A DNA stretch of 21,241 nt from JAGOVB01 sp964577365 (GCA_964577365.1 CAZNYP010000010.1:1-21241); one strand, 5' to 3'. Shown: positions 1 through 7,426, numbered from the stretch's first letter. Numbers and translations are program-made. The notes: generated by a model from the sequence alone, not told the origin.

Positions 1-810
1 CCTACACGCGAGCTTGCAGGACAGATCCGCGATGAGCTCAGTGCATTTACCAAAAACATGAGTATGTGGTCAGTCGTCTGTGTCGGTGGAGCAAGTATCG
101 TTCCACAGATAAAGGCGCTTCGATATAAAAATCAGTTCATCATCGGTACCCCAGGACGCCTCAAGGACCTCATCGAACAGGGTCATATTCAGCTCAAAAA
201 CTTTCAGACCGTCGTACTCGACGAGGCAGATCGCATGCTCGACATGGGATTTATCACTGATGTAAAAGCGATGATGGCTGCAATGGCGCCGAATCGTCAT
301 ACACTATTTTTCTCTGCGACTACAACTCCCGAGATCAATGCCCTCATCGGACAATTCCTCAAAAATCCAGTTAGTATCTCAGTGAAAACTCGTGATACGT
401 CAAACTCGATCGATCAGGATGTCGTCCGTGTTGCGCACCCAGATCACAAAACCGCAAAACTTGCTGAGCTCCTCAAAGATGATTCTTTCACAAAGGTGAT
501 CGTATTCGGAAAGACAAAACATGGCGTAGAGAAGCTCTCAAAGGCACTCAATGCAATGGGACTCGTCGCCGAATCGATCCATGGAGACAAAAACTTTAGC
601 AAACGCCAGCAGGCCCTCGGACAGTTTAAAACAAACAAAGTAAAGATCCTCGTCGCTACTGACGTAGCCGCTCGAGGTCTCGACATTGCTGATGTCTCAC
701 ACGTGATCAACTATGATCTCCCAGCGACCTACGAAGACTACATTCACCGTATCGGCCGAACAGGTCGTGGAGGTAAAAAGGGAAGGGCGTTGACGTTTGT
801 GCAGGGATAA
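1..810 (+). CDS. DEAD-box ATP-dependent RNA helicase, 5' partial
   Basis: ATP-dependent RNA unwinding enzyme of the RhlE/DbpA type, acting in the cytoplasm on structured RNA or ribosome assembly. The frame is open from base 1, so the N-terminus (Q motif, Walker A) lies outside the window. Visible motifs in order: PTRELA (Ia) at the first codons, GG, TPGR (Ib), VLDEADRMLDMGF (II), FFSAT (III), VIVFGKTKHG (IV), ATDVAARGLDI (V) and HRIGRTGR (VI). The protein stops about 15 residues after motif VI, so it lacks the long basic tail of many RhlE proteins. Family assignment is secure; the subfamily is not. A strong terminator follows immediately. Confidence 0.95.
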   Translation, partial: PTRELAGQIRDELSAFTKNMSMWSVVCVGGASIVPQIKALRYKNQFIIGTPGRLKDLIEQGHIQLKNFQTVVLDEADRMLDMGFITDVKAMMAAMAPNRHTLFFSATTTPEINALIGQFLKNPVSISVKTRDTSNSIDQDVVRVAHPDHKTAKLAELLKDDSFTKVIVFGKTKHGVEKLSKALNAMGLVAESIHGDKNFSKRQQALGQFKTNKVKILVATDVAARGLDIADVSHVINYDLPATYEDYIHRIGRTGRGGKKGRALTFVQG

Positions 811-833
811 ATAAAAAATAAATATAAAACAAG

Positions 834-862
834 AGGACCATCCGCAACGGGATGGTCCTTTT
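834..862 (+). terminator. Rho-independent terminator after the helicase gene
   Basis: A perfect 10-bp stem (834-843 with 850-859, arms AGGACCATCC/GGATGGTCCT) has a 6-base loop and is followed by TTTT. It lies 24 bases after the helicase stop and between convergent genes. The minus-strand side has a looser T-rich run, so it may also serve the zinc-ribbon gene. Confidence 0.9.
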
Positions 863-886
863 CGTATGTGCTGAGTGAGGCGGTGT

Positions 887-1084
887 TCACAGGAACGGGA
901 CGTTCTCGTATAGCCCTCGAAAGTGCAGTGCGACCTCATCTACCAGTCGATCACCCAGAGTGTTCGTGGTGATCGGCGCGCTGCACTCGGGACATTGCGT
1001 CTGGTCGTGTTCCAGATCTGCTTGCTCGAGCGGTCCTCTCCATGTGCAGCGCGTGCACTTGCAGGGGATGCGTTGGGTACTCAT
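887..1084 (-). CDS. Small zinc-ribbon protein (65 aa)
   Basis: Unknown function. The protein carries CKCTRC near the N-terminus and CPEC about 20 residues later, four to five cysteines spaced as in a zinc ribbon, followed by a short acidic/hydrophobic C-terminal segment (LVDEVALHFRGLYENV). A longer frame opens upstream to 1183. The start is placed at 1084 because a TTGACA-17-TACATT promoter at 1095-1123 would put the RNA 5' end near 1087; an ATG at 1090 lies too close to the -10. The AGGA just upstream would then not be in the mRNA. Such small zinc ribbons may bind nucleic acid or act as structural regulators, but nothing here decides this. Confidence 0.65.
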   Translation of the reverse strand: MSTQRIPCKCTRCTWRGPLEQADLEHDQTQCPECSAPITTNTLGDRLVDEVALHFRGLYENVPFL

Positions 1085-1094
1085 ATTCATCCTG

Positions 1095-1123
1095 AATGTA
1101 CTACCGTTAAAAGATGTTGTCAA
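1095..1123 (-). promoter_or_regulatory. Sigma70-type promoter for the zinc-ribbon gene
   Basis: On the minus strand: TTGACA (plus 1118-1123), a 17-base spacer and TACATT (plus 1095-1100). The expected RNA start is near 1087, giving a leader of only about three bases. Its -35 lies close to the -10 of the divergent operon at 1129-1134, so the two polymerases would compete. Confidence 0.65.
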
Positions 1124-1126
1124 TAA

Positions 1127-1140
1127 TGTATAATGGATGT
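1127..1140 (+). promoter_or_regulatory. -10 element with leaderless start for the VOC operon
   Basis: TATAAT at 1129-1134 is preceded directly by TG and followed by exactly six bases before the ATG at 1141. An RNA starting about seven bases after the -10 begins at the start codon itself. A weak -35 (TTAAAA, 1107-1112) has 16-base spacing. Confidence 0.65.
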
Positions 1141-1992
1141 ATGCAAAAAATTGTCCCACACCTTTGGTTCGATAAAGAGGCAAAAGAAGCGACTGCTTTT
1201 TATGTCAGTATTTTTAAAAATTCAAAAATAAATAGTTCATATGTGCTCCACACTCCATATGGAGATAATGACGTGGTGAATTTTGAGATCGATGGTTACG
1301 AGATCGCGACACTGAGCGGTGGTCCGATGTTTCAGCTCAACCCGAGCATTTCTTTTATGCTCAATGTTTCTAAAAAAGAAGAGCTCGATACACTGTGGAC
1401 AAAGCTCGTAGAGGGAGGAAAAATCCTCATGCCACTGCAGGAGTATCCATTTAGCAAACGGTATGGTTGGGTAGAAGACCGTTTTGGCGTCTCGTGGCAG
1501 CTCATGTTGACTGATCCAGCTGGCGAGCCCCGACCGTTTATCACTCCTGCGCATCTATTTTCTGGAAAAGCAAAAGAGGCGACAGATTTTCATTTGTCTG
1601 TGTTTAAAAACTCAAAACGAGGGACGCTCGCTCTGTATCCCGAGGGTAACGTCATGTACACAGACTATACTCTGGAAAATCAGTGGTTTGCGAGTATGGA
1701 TGCACCCGAGGCTCCCGCGTTTACCTTTAACGAAGCATTCTCACTCATCATCCGCTGTGCAGATCAGGCTGAAATGGATTATTTTTATGACAAACTCTCT
1801 GCAGTACCAGACTCAGAACAGTGTGGCTGGGTAAAAGACAAGTTCGGCATATCGTGGCAAGTAGTGACGCCGAATCTCGATGAAATGCTCATGAAGGGCA
1901 CACCAGATCAGGTGGCACGCGTCATGGATGTACTCATGCCGATGAAGCGGTTAGATATAGCGCTGCTGGAGAAGGTGTATAGAGGTGAATAA
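1141..1992 (+). CDS. Tandem VOC-superfamily (PhnB-like) protein
   Basis: The protein has two glyoxalase/VOC repeats of the PhnB-like '3-demethylubiquinone methyltransferase' Pfam type. Each begins with a PxLxF-x-KAKEAT-x-F-x-SxFKNSK block (residues about 6-30 and 140-165) and ends with GWVxDxFGxSWQ. These proteins fold as paired beta-alpha-beta-beta-beta modules; many have no proven reaction, and the methyltransferase name is historical. The start is set at 1141, not the earlier in-frame ATG at 1114, because the -10 box lies between them. It is the first gene of a coupled operon: its TAA overlaps the next ATG (TAATG). Family is sure, substrate unknown. Confidence 0.85.
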   Translation: MQKIVPHLWFDKEAKEATAFYVSIFKNSKINSSYVLHTPYGDNDVVNFEIDGYEIATLSGGPMFQLNPSISFMLNVSKKEELDTLWTKLVEGGKILMPLQEYPFSKRYGWVEDRFGVSWQLMLTDPAGEPRPFITPAHLFSGKAKEATDFHLSVFKNSKRGTLALYPEGNVMYTDYTLENQWFASMDAPEAPAFTFNEAFSLIIRCADQAEMDYFYDKLSAVPDSEQCGWVKDKFGISWQVVTPNLDEMLMKGTPDQVARVMDVLMPMKRLDIALLEKVYRGE

Positions 1993-2525
1993 TGTGCTAT
2001 ATGATCGACGCACGCACATTTCCCAAAACCCTAGATACTGCCAGAGCCATTCTCGAGAGCAAAGGCGCGACATTTAAGGGTGATTATGAGATTACTAATA
2101 AAATATACAAGCATAGGGAGCTGCCTCTAGAGCAAGTATTTTTACGACTTCGGGCGATTCCAAAAAATATTTGGGATGAAAAACCGATCATCGTCTCCAT
2201 TAAAAATACAGAGATAAAAACAGTTGGAAAGCAGTCAGCAATTTCGTTTAAGAAAGAATTTGATGATGAAAAGGAGGCAGAGCAATTTATCGTAGACAAT
2301 TATACAAAAGACTTCAGCTATGATTTTACATTCAACTGTATCGGCTGGCAGTATTTCCTAGGCGAGGATGGGGTAGATCTCGAAATGATCGAGGGTCATC
2401 CGTCTATAGAATTTAAATCAAAAACACAGCAGGGACTTCAAAATCTACTTGCATTGTTTGGGGTAAAAGATGAGGAAGTTATAAAGGGACCATCTGTGAT
2501 AGCGGTGAAAAAGCTTCTTGTATGA
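1992..2525 (+). CDS. CYTH-like domain protein (class IV cyclase / triphosphatase fold)
   Basis: The 177-aa protein has a CYTH-like pattern: a strand VFLRLRA, then a lysine-bearing strand IVSIKNTE, and near the end VDLEMIEGHPSIEFKSK followed by a helix ending LLALFGV. CYTH enzymes act on triphosphates (adenylate cyclase class IV, thiamine triphosphatase, RNA triphosphatase). The diagnostic N-terminal ExExK strand is not visible; the protein starts directly at the first helix, so catalysis is doubtful. Translation probably couples to the upstream VOC gene (TAATG overlap); an alternative start is the ATG at 2001. Its stop overlaps the next gene as ATGA. Confidence 0.5.
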   Translation: MCYMIDARTFPKTLDTARAILESKGATFKGDYEITNKIYKHRELPLEQVFLRLRAIPKNIWDEKPIIVSIKNTEIKTVGKQSAISFKKEFDDEKEAEQFIVDNYTKDFSYDFTFNCIGWQYFLGEDGVDLEMIEGHPSIEFKSKTQQGLQNLLALFGVKDEEVIKGPSVIAVKKLLV

Positions 2526-2983
2526 AATGGAAAATACCTTCTATCACCAAAATATACGAAGCCCTCGGCACCATCGCTGATGAGCGGATAGAGGTGGATG
2601 GAAATACTGCAAAGTCGTACTCATCTACACGAAATAAGTTCTATATTATTACCTACGATCCTACAAAGAATGCGATCATGTCGAACGACAACTCTTCGTA
2701 CTACAAAAGTGAGTTAGGTTACCCCTCGATCGCACTCCTCATGAAGCTCGGCGTGCTTTCATTTGATCCAGAATGTGCAGAGATCTTGAAGGGCATTGCC
2801 TGGAAAGATATCAACCAGAAATTTAAAAATGATTTTGAAAAAGCTCTTGATTTTATTCTTTCGACTAAAACAGAGGAAGAGCGAACAAAACTACATAACT
2901 TTTCAGAGAAAGTGTATGAGGAAATAAAAGGCTTGAATTTGAGCCTACTCGGTAGTAGAGTACAACCACCACAAGGTTATTAA
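2522..2983 (+). CDS. Hypothetical protein (153 aa), operon member
   Basis: I do not recognise a family. The protein is soluble, mixed alpha/beta, with no signal peptide. The first half is rich in beta-type residues (KFYIITYDPTKNAIMSNDNSSYY); the second half is helical and charged (FEKALDFILSTKTEEERTKL). It ends in a short proline/glutamine tail. The ATG overlaps the stop of the CYTH-like gene by four bases (ATGA), and its TAA directly abuts the next ATG with no gap. Stoichiometric expression with its neighbours is therefore likely. Confidence 0.75.
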   Translation: MKWKIPSITKIYEALGTIADERIEVDGNTAKSYSSTRNKFYIITYDPTKNAIMSNDNSSYYKSELGYPSIALLMKLGVLSFDPECAEILKGIAWKDINQKFKNDFEKALDFILSTKTEEERTKLHNFSEKVYEEIKGLNLSLLGSRVQPPQGY

Positions 2984-3727
2984 ATGGCTTTAGAAAAGAA
3001 CACATTTCATGGTATCAATAAATTCCCCAAAGGATGGGGCGTTGTTGCCATGCCTATCTCTATGTCTCGTATTGCAACAGGGCAGTCCGCTCAAAAGTGT
3101 ATTGAGTGGATCCTTGATTTTGGCGTGAATAAAGTCACCGAGCCGAAGATAGGTTTAAACTTTATCTACGGGGATTTTCTCTATTTAATCTCTGATGAAA
3201 AAGCGAATATCCTAAAAGAGCGTTTCATGATCGAAATGATCAAACATAAAAACGCACTACAAAACCTCGTTGTCAAAAATAAACAACAACTACAGATTCA
3301 GCATGCCTTTACATATCAAACCTGGAACGACCTGTATATCAGTACAAAAGATTTTAGTGGCAATCTAAATAGTCTAAAGAAACTATATAAAGAAGATGTG
3401 CTATTTCAAAAATATATTGACGAAGACATCGCCTTCTACAAGAGAGAGAAAACTGAAAATCAGATCAACTTTTTCTTAGAGGAGCATCTGGTTACATATC
3501 TCATGTGCTATATGCAGCTGCACCTGCGTAACGAGTACACTCTCGGAAGACAGGAATGGGTATTGTGGATGTACCCCGGTGTGCCATGCAAGGCATTGGT
3601 ATATCTATGTCAGAAAAACCCTTTTGGATTTACTACAGATAATCCATATCTCGGTCAGTACAATCTGGAGAATAGTAAATTTTATGATTTTTTGAATGTG
3701 GATCTAGAGACGTGGGATTATGAATAA
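2984..3727 (+). CDS. Divergent cyclodipeptide-synthase-like protein
   Basis: tRNA-dependent cyclodipeptide synthases (CDPS) take two aminoacyl-tRNAs and form diketopiperazines; they share a class-I aaRS-like Rossmann fold and are about 240 residues long. This 247-aa protein matches that layout. It has an early PISMSRIATG segment, with Ser26 in the place of the nucleophilic serine. It then has WILDFG and IYGDFLYLIS (61-70), a basic helical middle, LYKEDVLFQKYI (134-145), NFFLEEHLVTYLM (162-174) in the place of the YxxxE helix, and a final WVLWMYPG (192-199). The tyrosine of YxxxE is Phe163 here, so activity may be changed. It is the last gene of the operon. I recognise this by pattern only and am moderately sure. 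Confidence 0.5.
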   Translation: MALEKNTFHGINKFPKGWGVVAMPISMSRIATGQSAQKCIEWILDFGVNKVTEPKIGLNFIYGDFLYLISDEKANILKERFMIEMIKHKNALQNLVVKNKQQLQIQHAFTYQTWNDLYISTKDFSGNLNSLKKLYKEDVLFQKYIDEDIAFYKREKTENQINFFLEEHLVTYLMCYMQLHLRNEYTLGRQEWVLWMYPGVPCKALVYLCQKNPFGFTTDNPYLGQYNLENSKFYDFLNVDLETWDYE

Positions 3728-3729
3728 TC

Positions 3730-3744
3730 TGTTATTATAAATAC
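3730..3744 (+). promoter_or_regulatory. Extended -10 promoter for the UlaG-like gene
   Basis: TGTTATTAT (TG 3730-3731, hexamer 3733-3738) is followed by six bases, AAATAC, and then the ATG at 3745. The geometry predicts a leaderless mRNA. The promoter starts only a few bases after the upstream operon ends. Confidence 0.55.
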
Positions 3745-4386
3745 ATGCATATAAAAAAGATTGGCCATTGTTGCCTCCTCATCAAAACAGACAAAATCAC
3801 AATCCTCACTGACCCAGGGATTTTTTCGACAGGACAAAATGCTATTACCGGCATCGATCTCGTGCTCATCACCCACGAACACGCTGATCATTTCCATATT
3901 GAGTCACTCAAAGAAATATTGAAAAACAATCCTCAGGCACAGGTGATTACGAATTCTGGTGTCGGAGTGAAACTAAAAGAACTCGGAATCGATTTCACCC
4001 TCCTCGAAGGTCCACAAAGTACTACAGTAAAAGACGTACTCATCGAAGCATTTGAAGGGAAGCACGAAGAGATTTTCAAAGAGATCGGACAGGTACAAAA
4101 TACGGGCTACTTTATCGACAATAAACTATTTTATCCTGGAGATTCGTATATCAATCCGCAAAAACCTATCGATATTCTCGCTTTGCCTGTTGCGAGTGGA
4201 TGGTGCAAGATCCCTGATTTTATGAAGTATGCACTGACATTGAAACCACGAATTGCTTTTCCAGTACACGATGCATCACTCATTCGGGAGCGCATCGGTA
4301 TGTGCCATCGAGTACCAAACGAAGAACTCCCCAAAAATGGCATAGAGTTTGTTATCATGAATGAGGGAGACAAAAAAGAATTTTAA
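3745..4386 (+). CDS. MBL-fold metal-dependent hydrolase, UlaG-like
   Basis: Metallo-beta-lactamase fold hydrolase of the short UlaG-like class (213 aa, full length for the class). THEHADH at residues 43-49 supplies the first metal ligands; later ligands are GDSYI in FYPGDSYI and the C-terminal HD of FPVHDAS. Relatives act on lactone-like, phosphodiester or unknown small substrates in the cytoplasm, so the substrate cannot be told. The gene is driven by its own -10 box and its stop directly abuts the next gene, forming a unit with the flavoprotein and the propeller protein. Confidence 0.85.
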   Translation: MHIKKIGHCCLLIKTDKITILTDPGIFSTGQNAITGIDLVLITHEHADHFHIESLKEILKNNPQAQVITNSGVGVKLKELGIDFTLLEGPQSTTVKDVLIEAFEGKHEEIFKEIGQVQNTGYFIDNKLFYPGDSYINPQKPIDILALPVASGWCKIPDFMKYALTLKPRIAFPVHDASLIRERIGMCHRVPNEELPKNGIEFVIMNEGDKKEF

Positions 4387-4800
4387 ATGAACCAGCAACA
4401 AAAAATACTTGAATTCATAAAAAAGCAAAAGCTGATGACGATCTCATCAGTCGGATCACAGGGCACTCCTCAGAGTGCGGTGGTCGGGTTCGCTGAAAAT
4501 GAGAATCTAGAGATATTTTTTGGTACCGCAAATACGACACGCAAGTACAAAAATATTACCGAAAATCCCCACGTAGCCTGTGTGATCGGCTGGAGTCTCG
4601 ACGAAGTGATCACCGTGCAGTATGAAGGGGTGGCGACCGAGCTCGCAGGCGATGAGCTCATCAGTGCACGTGAACGGTGTGTACAGAAAAATCCTTTCTC
4701 AGCACGCTTTGCCGAGCATCCTGACCAGCGGTATTTTAGAATCACCCCGTCGTGGATCCGTTTTTCTAGCCTAAAAGACGGGGATATCTTTGAATTATGA
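4387..4800 (+). CDS. Pyridoxamine 5'-phosphate oxidase-like FMN-binding protein
   Basis: Split-barrel flavoprotein of the PNPOx-like family, 137 aa. Visible family traits are the N-terminal helix with LMTISSVGSQGTPQSAVVGF, then IFFGTANTTRKYKNITENPHVACVIG, which corresponds to the FMN phosphate-binding strand and helix (the T/S-R-K block). The C-terminal FRITPSWIRFSS is the dimer-interface strand. Members bind FMN, F420 or haem; most short ones are not true PNPOx enzymes. The ATG follows the upstream TAA with no gap, and the TGA overlaps the next ATG (ATGA). Confidence 0.85.
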   Translation: MNQQQKILEFIKKQKLMTISSVGSQGTPQSAVVGFAENENLEIFFGTANTTRKYKNITENPHVACVIGWSLDEVITVQYEGVATELAGDELISARERCVQKNPFSARFAEHPDQRYFRITPSWIRFSSLKDGDIFEL

Positions 4801-6230
4801 TTAAAAAAGCCTTATTTCTGAGCCTTGTGAGCATCATCCTCCTCTTTCCTCAAAAAGGCTTTTCAGCGGATTGGGCAGTGTCTACTTCTTCGGTTTTAGC
4901 TGATTGGCAATCTATCTCTCTATCAAAAGACGGAGAGACTGCAGTGGCTGCTGCCTACAATGGACATGTATATCTGTCAGAGGATCGGGGCATCACCTGG
5001 GAAAAGCAGGATACACTCGGACAAGATACATGGTATGCAGCAGGTATTTCACCTGACGGTGAGACACTGCTCGTAGCTGACTACGGGGGATATATTCGCC
5101 GATATGTTGATGGTGCATGGACAGACCTCACGACATCTGGTGAGAGAAACTGGTCGGCACTCGATATTTCAGACGAAGGTATTGCAGTCGCGCTCGACTA
5201 TAATGGATTTATATATACATCCACAGACCGTGGAGATACATGGTCCGAGGCGACGACTACCGGTGCACAACGATGGATGTCAGTTTCGATGGATGAAGAC
5301 GGAGAAAAGATCTTTGCGGTAGCGCAAGGACGCAAGATAGTGATGTCTGCAGATAGTGGTGCAACATGGATAGATCTCGATACTCCCGAGAAACAGTGGA
5401 CCTCTATCGCAGTTTCTGAAGATGGTGAGGAGGTTGTAGCGGTTGCTACAAATAGCAATGTGTATACTTCGACTGATGCCGGTACGACATGGGTAGAACA
5501 GTCATCTGGTGCATATACATGGTGGACAGTAGACATCTCAGATGATGGAAAAACCATAATTGCCGGAGTTTTGTCGGGACCACTTTTTACATCGATTGAC
5601 GGTGGTATCACCTGGATAGAAGAAACGAGTGCAGAGAGTCGCGCGTGGAGAGCAGTGAGTATTTCTCGCAACAGTGAGACACTTGTCGCTGCCGTACAAG
5701 CTGGTCATATATATGTGACGCTTCCTCCAGTCATCGAACCAGAGCCTGAACCTGAACCGGTGATAGAACCAGCTCCAGAGGAACCTCAGCTCGCTGTGGC
5801 TGCACCAGAACCAGAGAAAAGAGTACGTCGTCGTGGGGGCGGAGGTGCACCAAAACGTAAGGTGGCAACAGTGGCTGCGGTCTCTGCACCTGCAGTCACT
5901 GCTCCAACAGTCGCATATACTGCGCCGGTCCCGACGCCGACCCCTGTTGTAGTCGCGGTTGCCCCGACTGTGACTCCAGAACCTCGTGATCTCGAGAAAG
6001 ATACTACCGGCGACGATGTCCGCAAGCTCCAGGAGGTCCTCATTACTCAAAAAGCTGGCCCTCAGGCAGCAGCTTTGGCTGCGGTCGGCGCGACAGGATT
6101 TTTCGGTGAACTGACACAGAGAGCTCTCGCAGAATACCAGCAAAAAGCAAATATTATTTCTACCGGATACTTTGGACCACTTACACGCGCCCTCCTCAAA
6201 ACAAAAAATATTTTCGGCTTGTGGTGGTAA
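4797..6230 (+). CDS. Secreted Asp-box beta-propeller with peptidoglycan-binding domain
   Basis: Signal peptide at residues 1-24 (cleavage likely after FSA). A propeller of about 41-residue repeats follows, with Asp-boxes of the S-x-D-x-G-x-T-W type at about residues 61, 142, 184, 225 and 266, plus one degraded copy near 101. Next come a Pro/Glu-rich stretch (about 310-340), a basic VRRRGGGG patch, an Ala/Pro/Thr/Val linker and a C-terminal PG_binding_1 domain (about 400-477) with GDDVRKLQ, ATGFFGELTQRALAEYQ and GYFGPLTRALL. Asp-box propellers occur in sialidases, but no catalytic arginine triad is recognisable, so a binding or adhesion role at the cell surface is more likely. It overlaps the flavoprotein gene by four bases. 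Confidence 0.85.
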   Translation: MIKKALFLSLVSIILLFPQKGFSADWAVSTSSVLADWQSISLSKDGETAVAAAYNGHVYLSEDRGITWEKQDTLGQDTWYAAGISPDGETLLVADYGGYIRRYVDGAWTDLTTSGERNWSALDISDEGIAVALDYNGFIYTSTDRGDTWSEATTTGAQRWMSVSMDEDGEKIFAVAQGRKIVMSADSGATWIDLDTPEKQWTSIAVSEDGEEVVAVATNSNVYTSTDAGTTWVEQSSGAYTWWTVDISDDGKTIIAGVLSGPLFTSIDGGITWIEETSAESRAWRAVSISRNSETLVAAVQAGHIYVTLPPVIEPEPEPEPVIEPAPEEPQLAVAAPEPEKRVRRRGGGGAPKRKVATVAAVSAPAVTAPTVAYTAPVPTPTPVVVAVAPTVTPEPRDLEKDTTGDDVRKLQEVLITQKAGPQAAALAAVGATGFFGELTQRALAEYQQKANIISTGYFGPLTRALLKTKNIFGLWW

Positions 6231-6234
6231 ATTG

Positions 6235-6249
6235 TGCTAGTATATATAC
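6235..6249 (+). promoter_or_regulatory. Extended -10 promoter, leaderless META-domain gene
   Basis: TGCTAGTAT (TG 6235-6236, hexamer 6238-6243), then six bases ATATAC, then ATG at 6250. The nine-base element is identical to the one before the ABC transporter at 7969-7977. Confidence 0.65.
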
Positions 6250-7017
6250 ATGATAAAAAGAATCATTATTGTCATAGTATTACTCATTGTGGCTATATTT
6301 CTATATGGTTTAGCAAAGGCTCCACAGCAGATTCCGCAGGGCAAGCTCCCACCAGGTAGCACTCCAGTAGGTGGCCCACAGGATATTTTAGATACAAAAT
6401 GGGTCTGGGTTGAGACGACACTCCCAGATGGTACTACCATCACTCCGAATCAAAAAGATGCATTTAGCATCACTCTTTCGTCTGATGGAAATACGGCCGG
6501 AAAAACTGATTGTAATAGTTTCTTTTCTGACTACGCACTCGGCAGTGATGGGATCCTCAGCTTTGGTCCGATCGGCAGTACAAAGATGTTTTGCGAAGGA
6601 TCTCAGGAGAGTATTTTTGTAGACCATATTTCAAAAGTCTCACACTATACGTTCAAGGATGGCAGGCTCGTTCTCCTCTTGGCAAATGCTGCAGGATCGA
6701 TGTCTTTTGAAAAAGAAAATCTCATTACACTAAAAGTCGGAGAAACAAAGACAGCGGGATCACTATCACTTACATTGAATTCATTTGTACAGGATAGCCG
6801 ATGTCCGATCGATGTGACATGTATCCAGGCTGGAGCAGTGACGGTAAATGTGACTATGAATGACGGAGTAAATACCGAGACAAGAAACTTTCCATCTGAT
6901 GAAGCACCATATGTATTTGGCGCTCACACGATTTCGATTTCAGATATTGCGCCTCCACGAAAAGCAAATCAAGAAATTCCTCCAGGGGAGTATGTGATTA
7001 CATTTCAGGTGCAGTAG
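6250..7017 (+). CDS. Membrane-anchored META (HslJ-like) domain protein
   Basis: The N-terminus MIKRIIIVIVLLIVAIFLYG is a membrane anchor or uncleaved signal, followed by a Pro/Gly linker. Residues about 48-150 form a META/HslJ-like domain: DTKWVWVE at the start, then TDCNSFFSDYAL, SFGPIGSTKMFC with a paired cysteine, and a final strand. The C-terminal 95 residues hold a second beta domain with DSRCPIDVTCIQAG, a cysteine pair motif seen in small secreted proteins. META domains are linked to stress or motility phenotypes, but their chemistry is unknown. The protein should sit on the outer face of the membrane, with disulfides stabilising it. No terminator is visible after it. Confidence 0.8.
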   Translation: MIKRIIIVIVLLIVAIFLYGLAKAPQQIPQGKLPPGSTPVGGPQDILDTKWVWVETTLPDGTTITPNQKDAFSITLSSDGNTAGKTDCNSFFSDYALGSDGILSFGPIGSTKMFCEGSQESIFVDHISKVSHYTFKDGRLVLLLANAAGSMSFEKENLITLKVGETKTAGSLSLTLNSFVQDSRCPIDVTCIQAGAVTVNVTMNDGVNTETRNFPSDEAPYVFGAHTISISDIAPPRKANQEIPPGEYVITFQVQ

Positions 7018-7046
7018 TTGACATATTTACATTTATGGTGTAGAAA
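7018..7046 (+). promoter_or_regulatory. TTGACA-17-TAGAAA promoter for the split small reading frame
   Basis: TTGACA at 7018-7023 begins in the stop region of the META gene. A 17-base spacer leads to TAGAAA at 7041-7046. The RNA would start near 7053, about 11 bases before the ATG at 7064. Confidence 0.5.
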
Positions 7047-7063
7047 GTGTGTTGAAGCACACC

Positions 7064-7171
7064 ATGAATATCAACGAAATAATTCCCGCCATCGACCGAG
7101 CTGAATCCATCACCAACGACCTGCTCGTGCAGATCTATGAGGCCATCCTGCAGGATTGTGGTCCCCGTTAA
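7064..7171 (+). CDS. Small hypothetical ORF (35 aa), upstream half of a split frame
   Basis: Encodes MNINEIIPAIDRAESITNDL and continues to a TAA at 7169-7171. The sequence reads as a natural amphipathic helix. The reading frame continues in phase after the stop through ten codons to a second ORF starting with ATG at 7202. The two may be one gene interrupted by a nonsense codon, or a translationally linked pair. No family recognised and no clear ribosome binding site. It is too short for standard ORF calling. Confidence 0.45.
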   Translation: MNINEIIPAIDRAESITNDLLVQIYEAILQDCGPR

Positions 7172-7201
7172 GCCGGTATTTTCTGCCGGACCATCGCGAG
7201 G

Positions 7202-7426
7202 ATGACGAACTTTTCCGTCCAGGCCCTGCTCGCAGAAATGCGGCGGCTTCTGGATGGAGGCTTTCAATTCTTTGAGGAAAGCCCGTGGTCCGGTGAAGAA
7301 ATTCTGGACCCGCTCATTGGCGTCAGGTTGAAAGCCCAATTCTTCACCACGTCGAGGCGTCTGGCCGAGGTTCCGCCCGAGGAGATTCGCCGGAGTATGC
7401 CGATCCTCACGTGCACGACCAGATAG
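7202..7426 (+). CDS. Small hypothetical ORF (74 aa), downstream half of a split frame
   Basis: Unknown protein beginning MTNFSVQALLAEMRRLLDGG, with a charged middle (EESPWSGEEILDPLIG) and a C-terminal segment RRLAEVPPEEIRRSM. It is in the same frame as the 35-residue ORF upstream, separated only by a TAA and ten sense codons. GAGG abuts the ATG without proper spacing, so independent initiation looks weak. Codons are GC-rich compared with the surrounding plus-strand genes. A rho-independent terminator follows about 50 bases later, so the pair forms a complete single transcription unit with the promoter at 7018. Confidence 0.45.
   Translation: MTNFSVQALLAEMRRLLDGGFQFFEESPWSGEEILDPLIGVRLKAQFFTTSRRLAEVPPEEIRRSMPILTCTTR

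Noticed and set aside
923..1126. 67-aa plus frame opposite the zinc-ribbon gene
   Set aside because: The cysteine motifs and the promoter support the minus strand.
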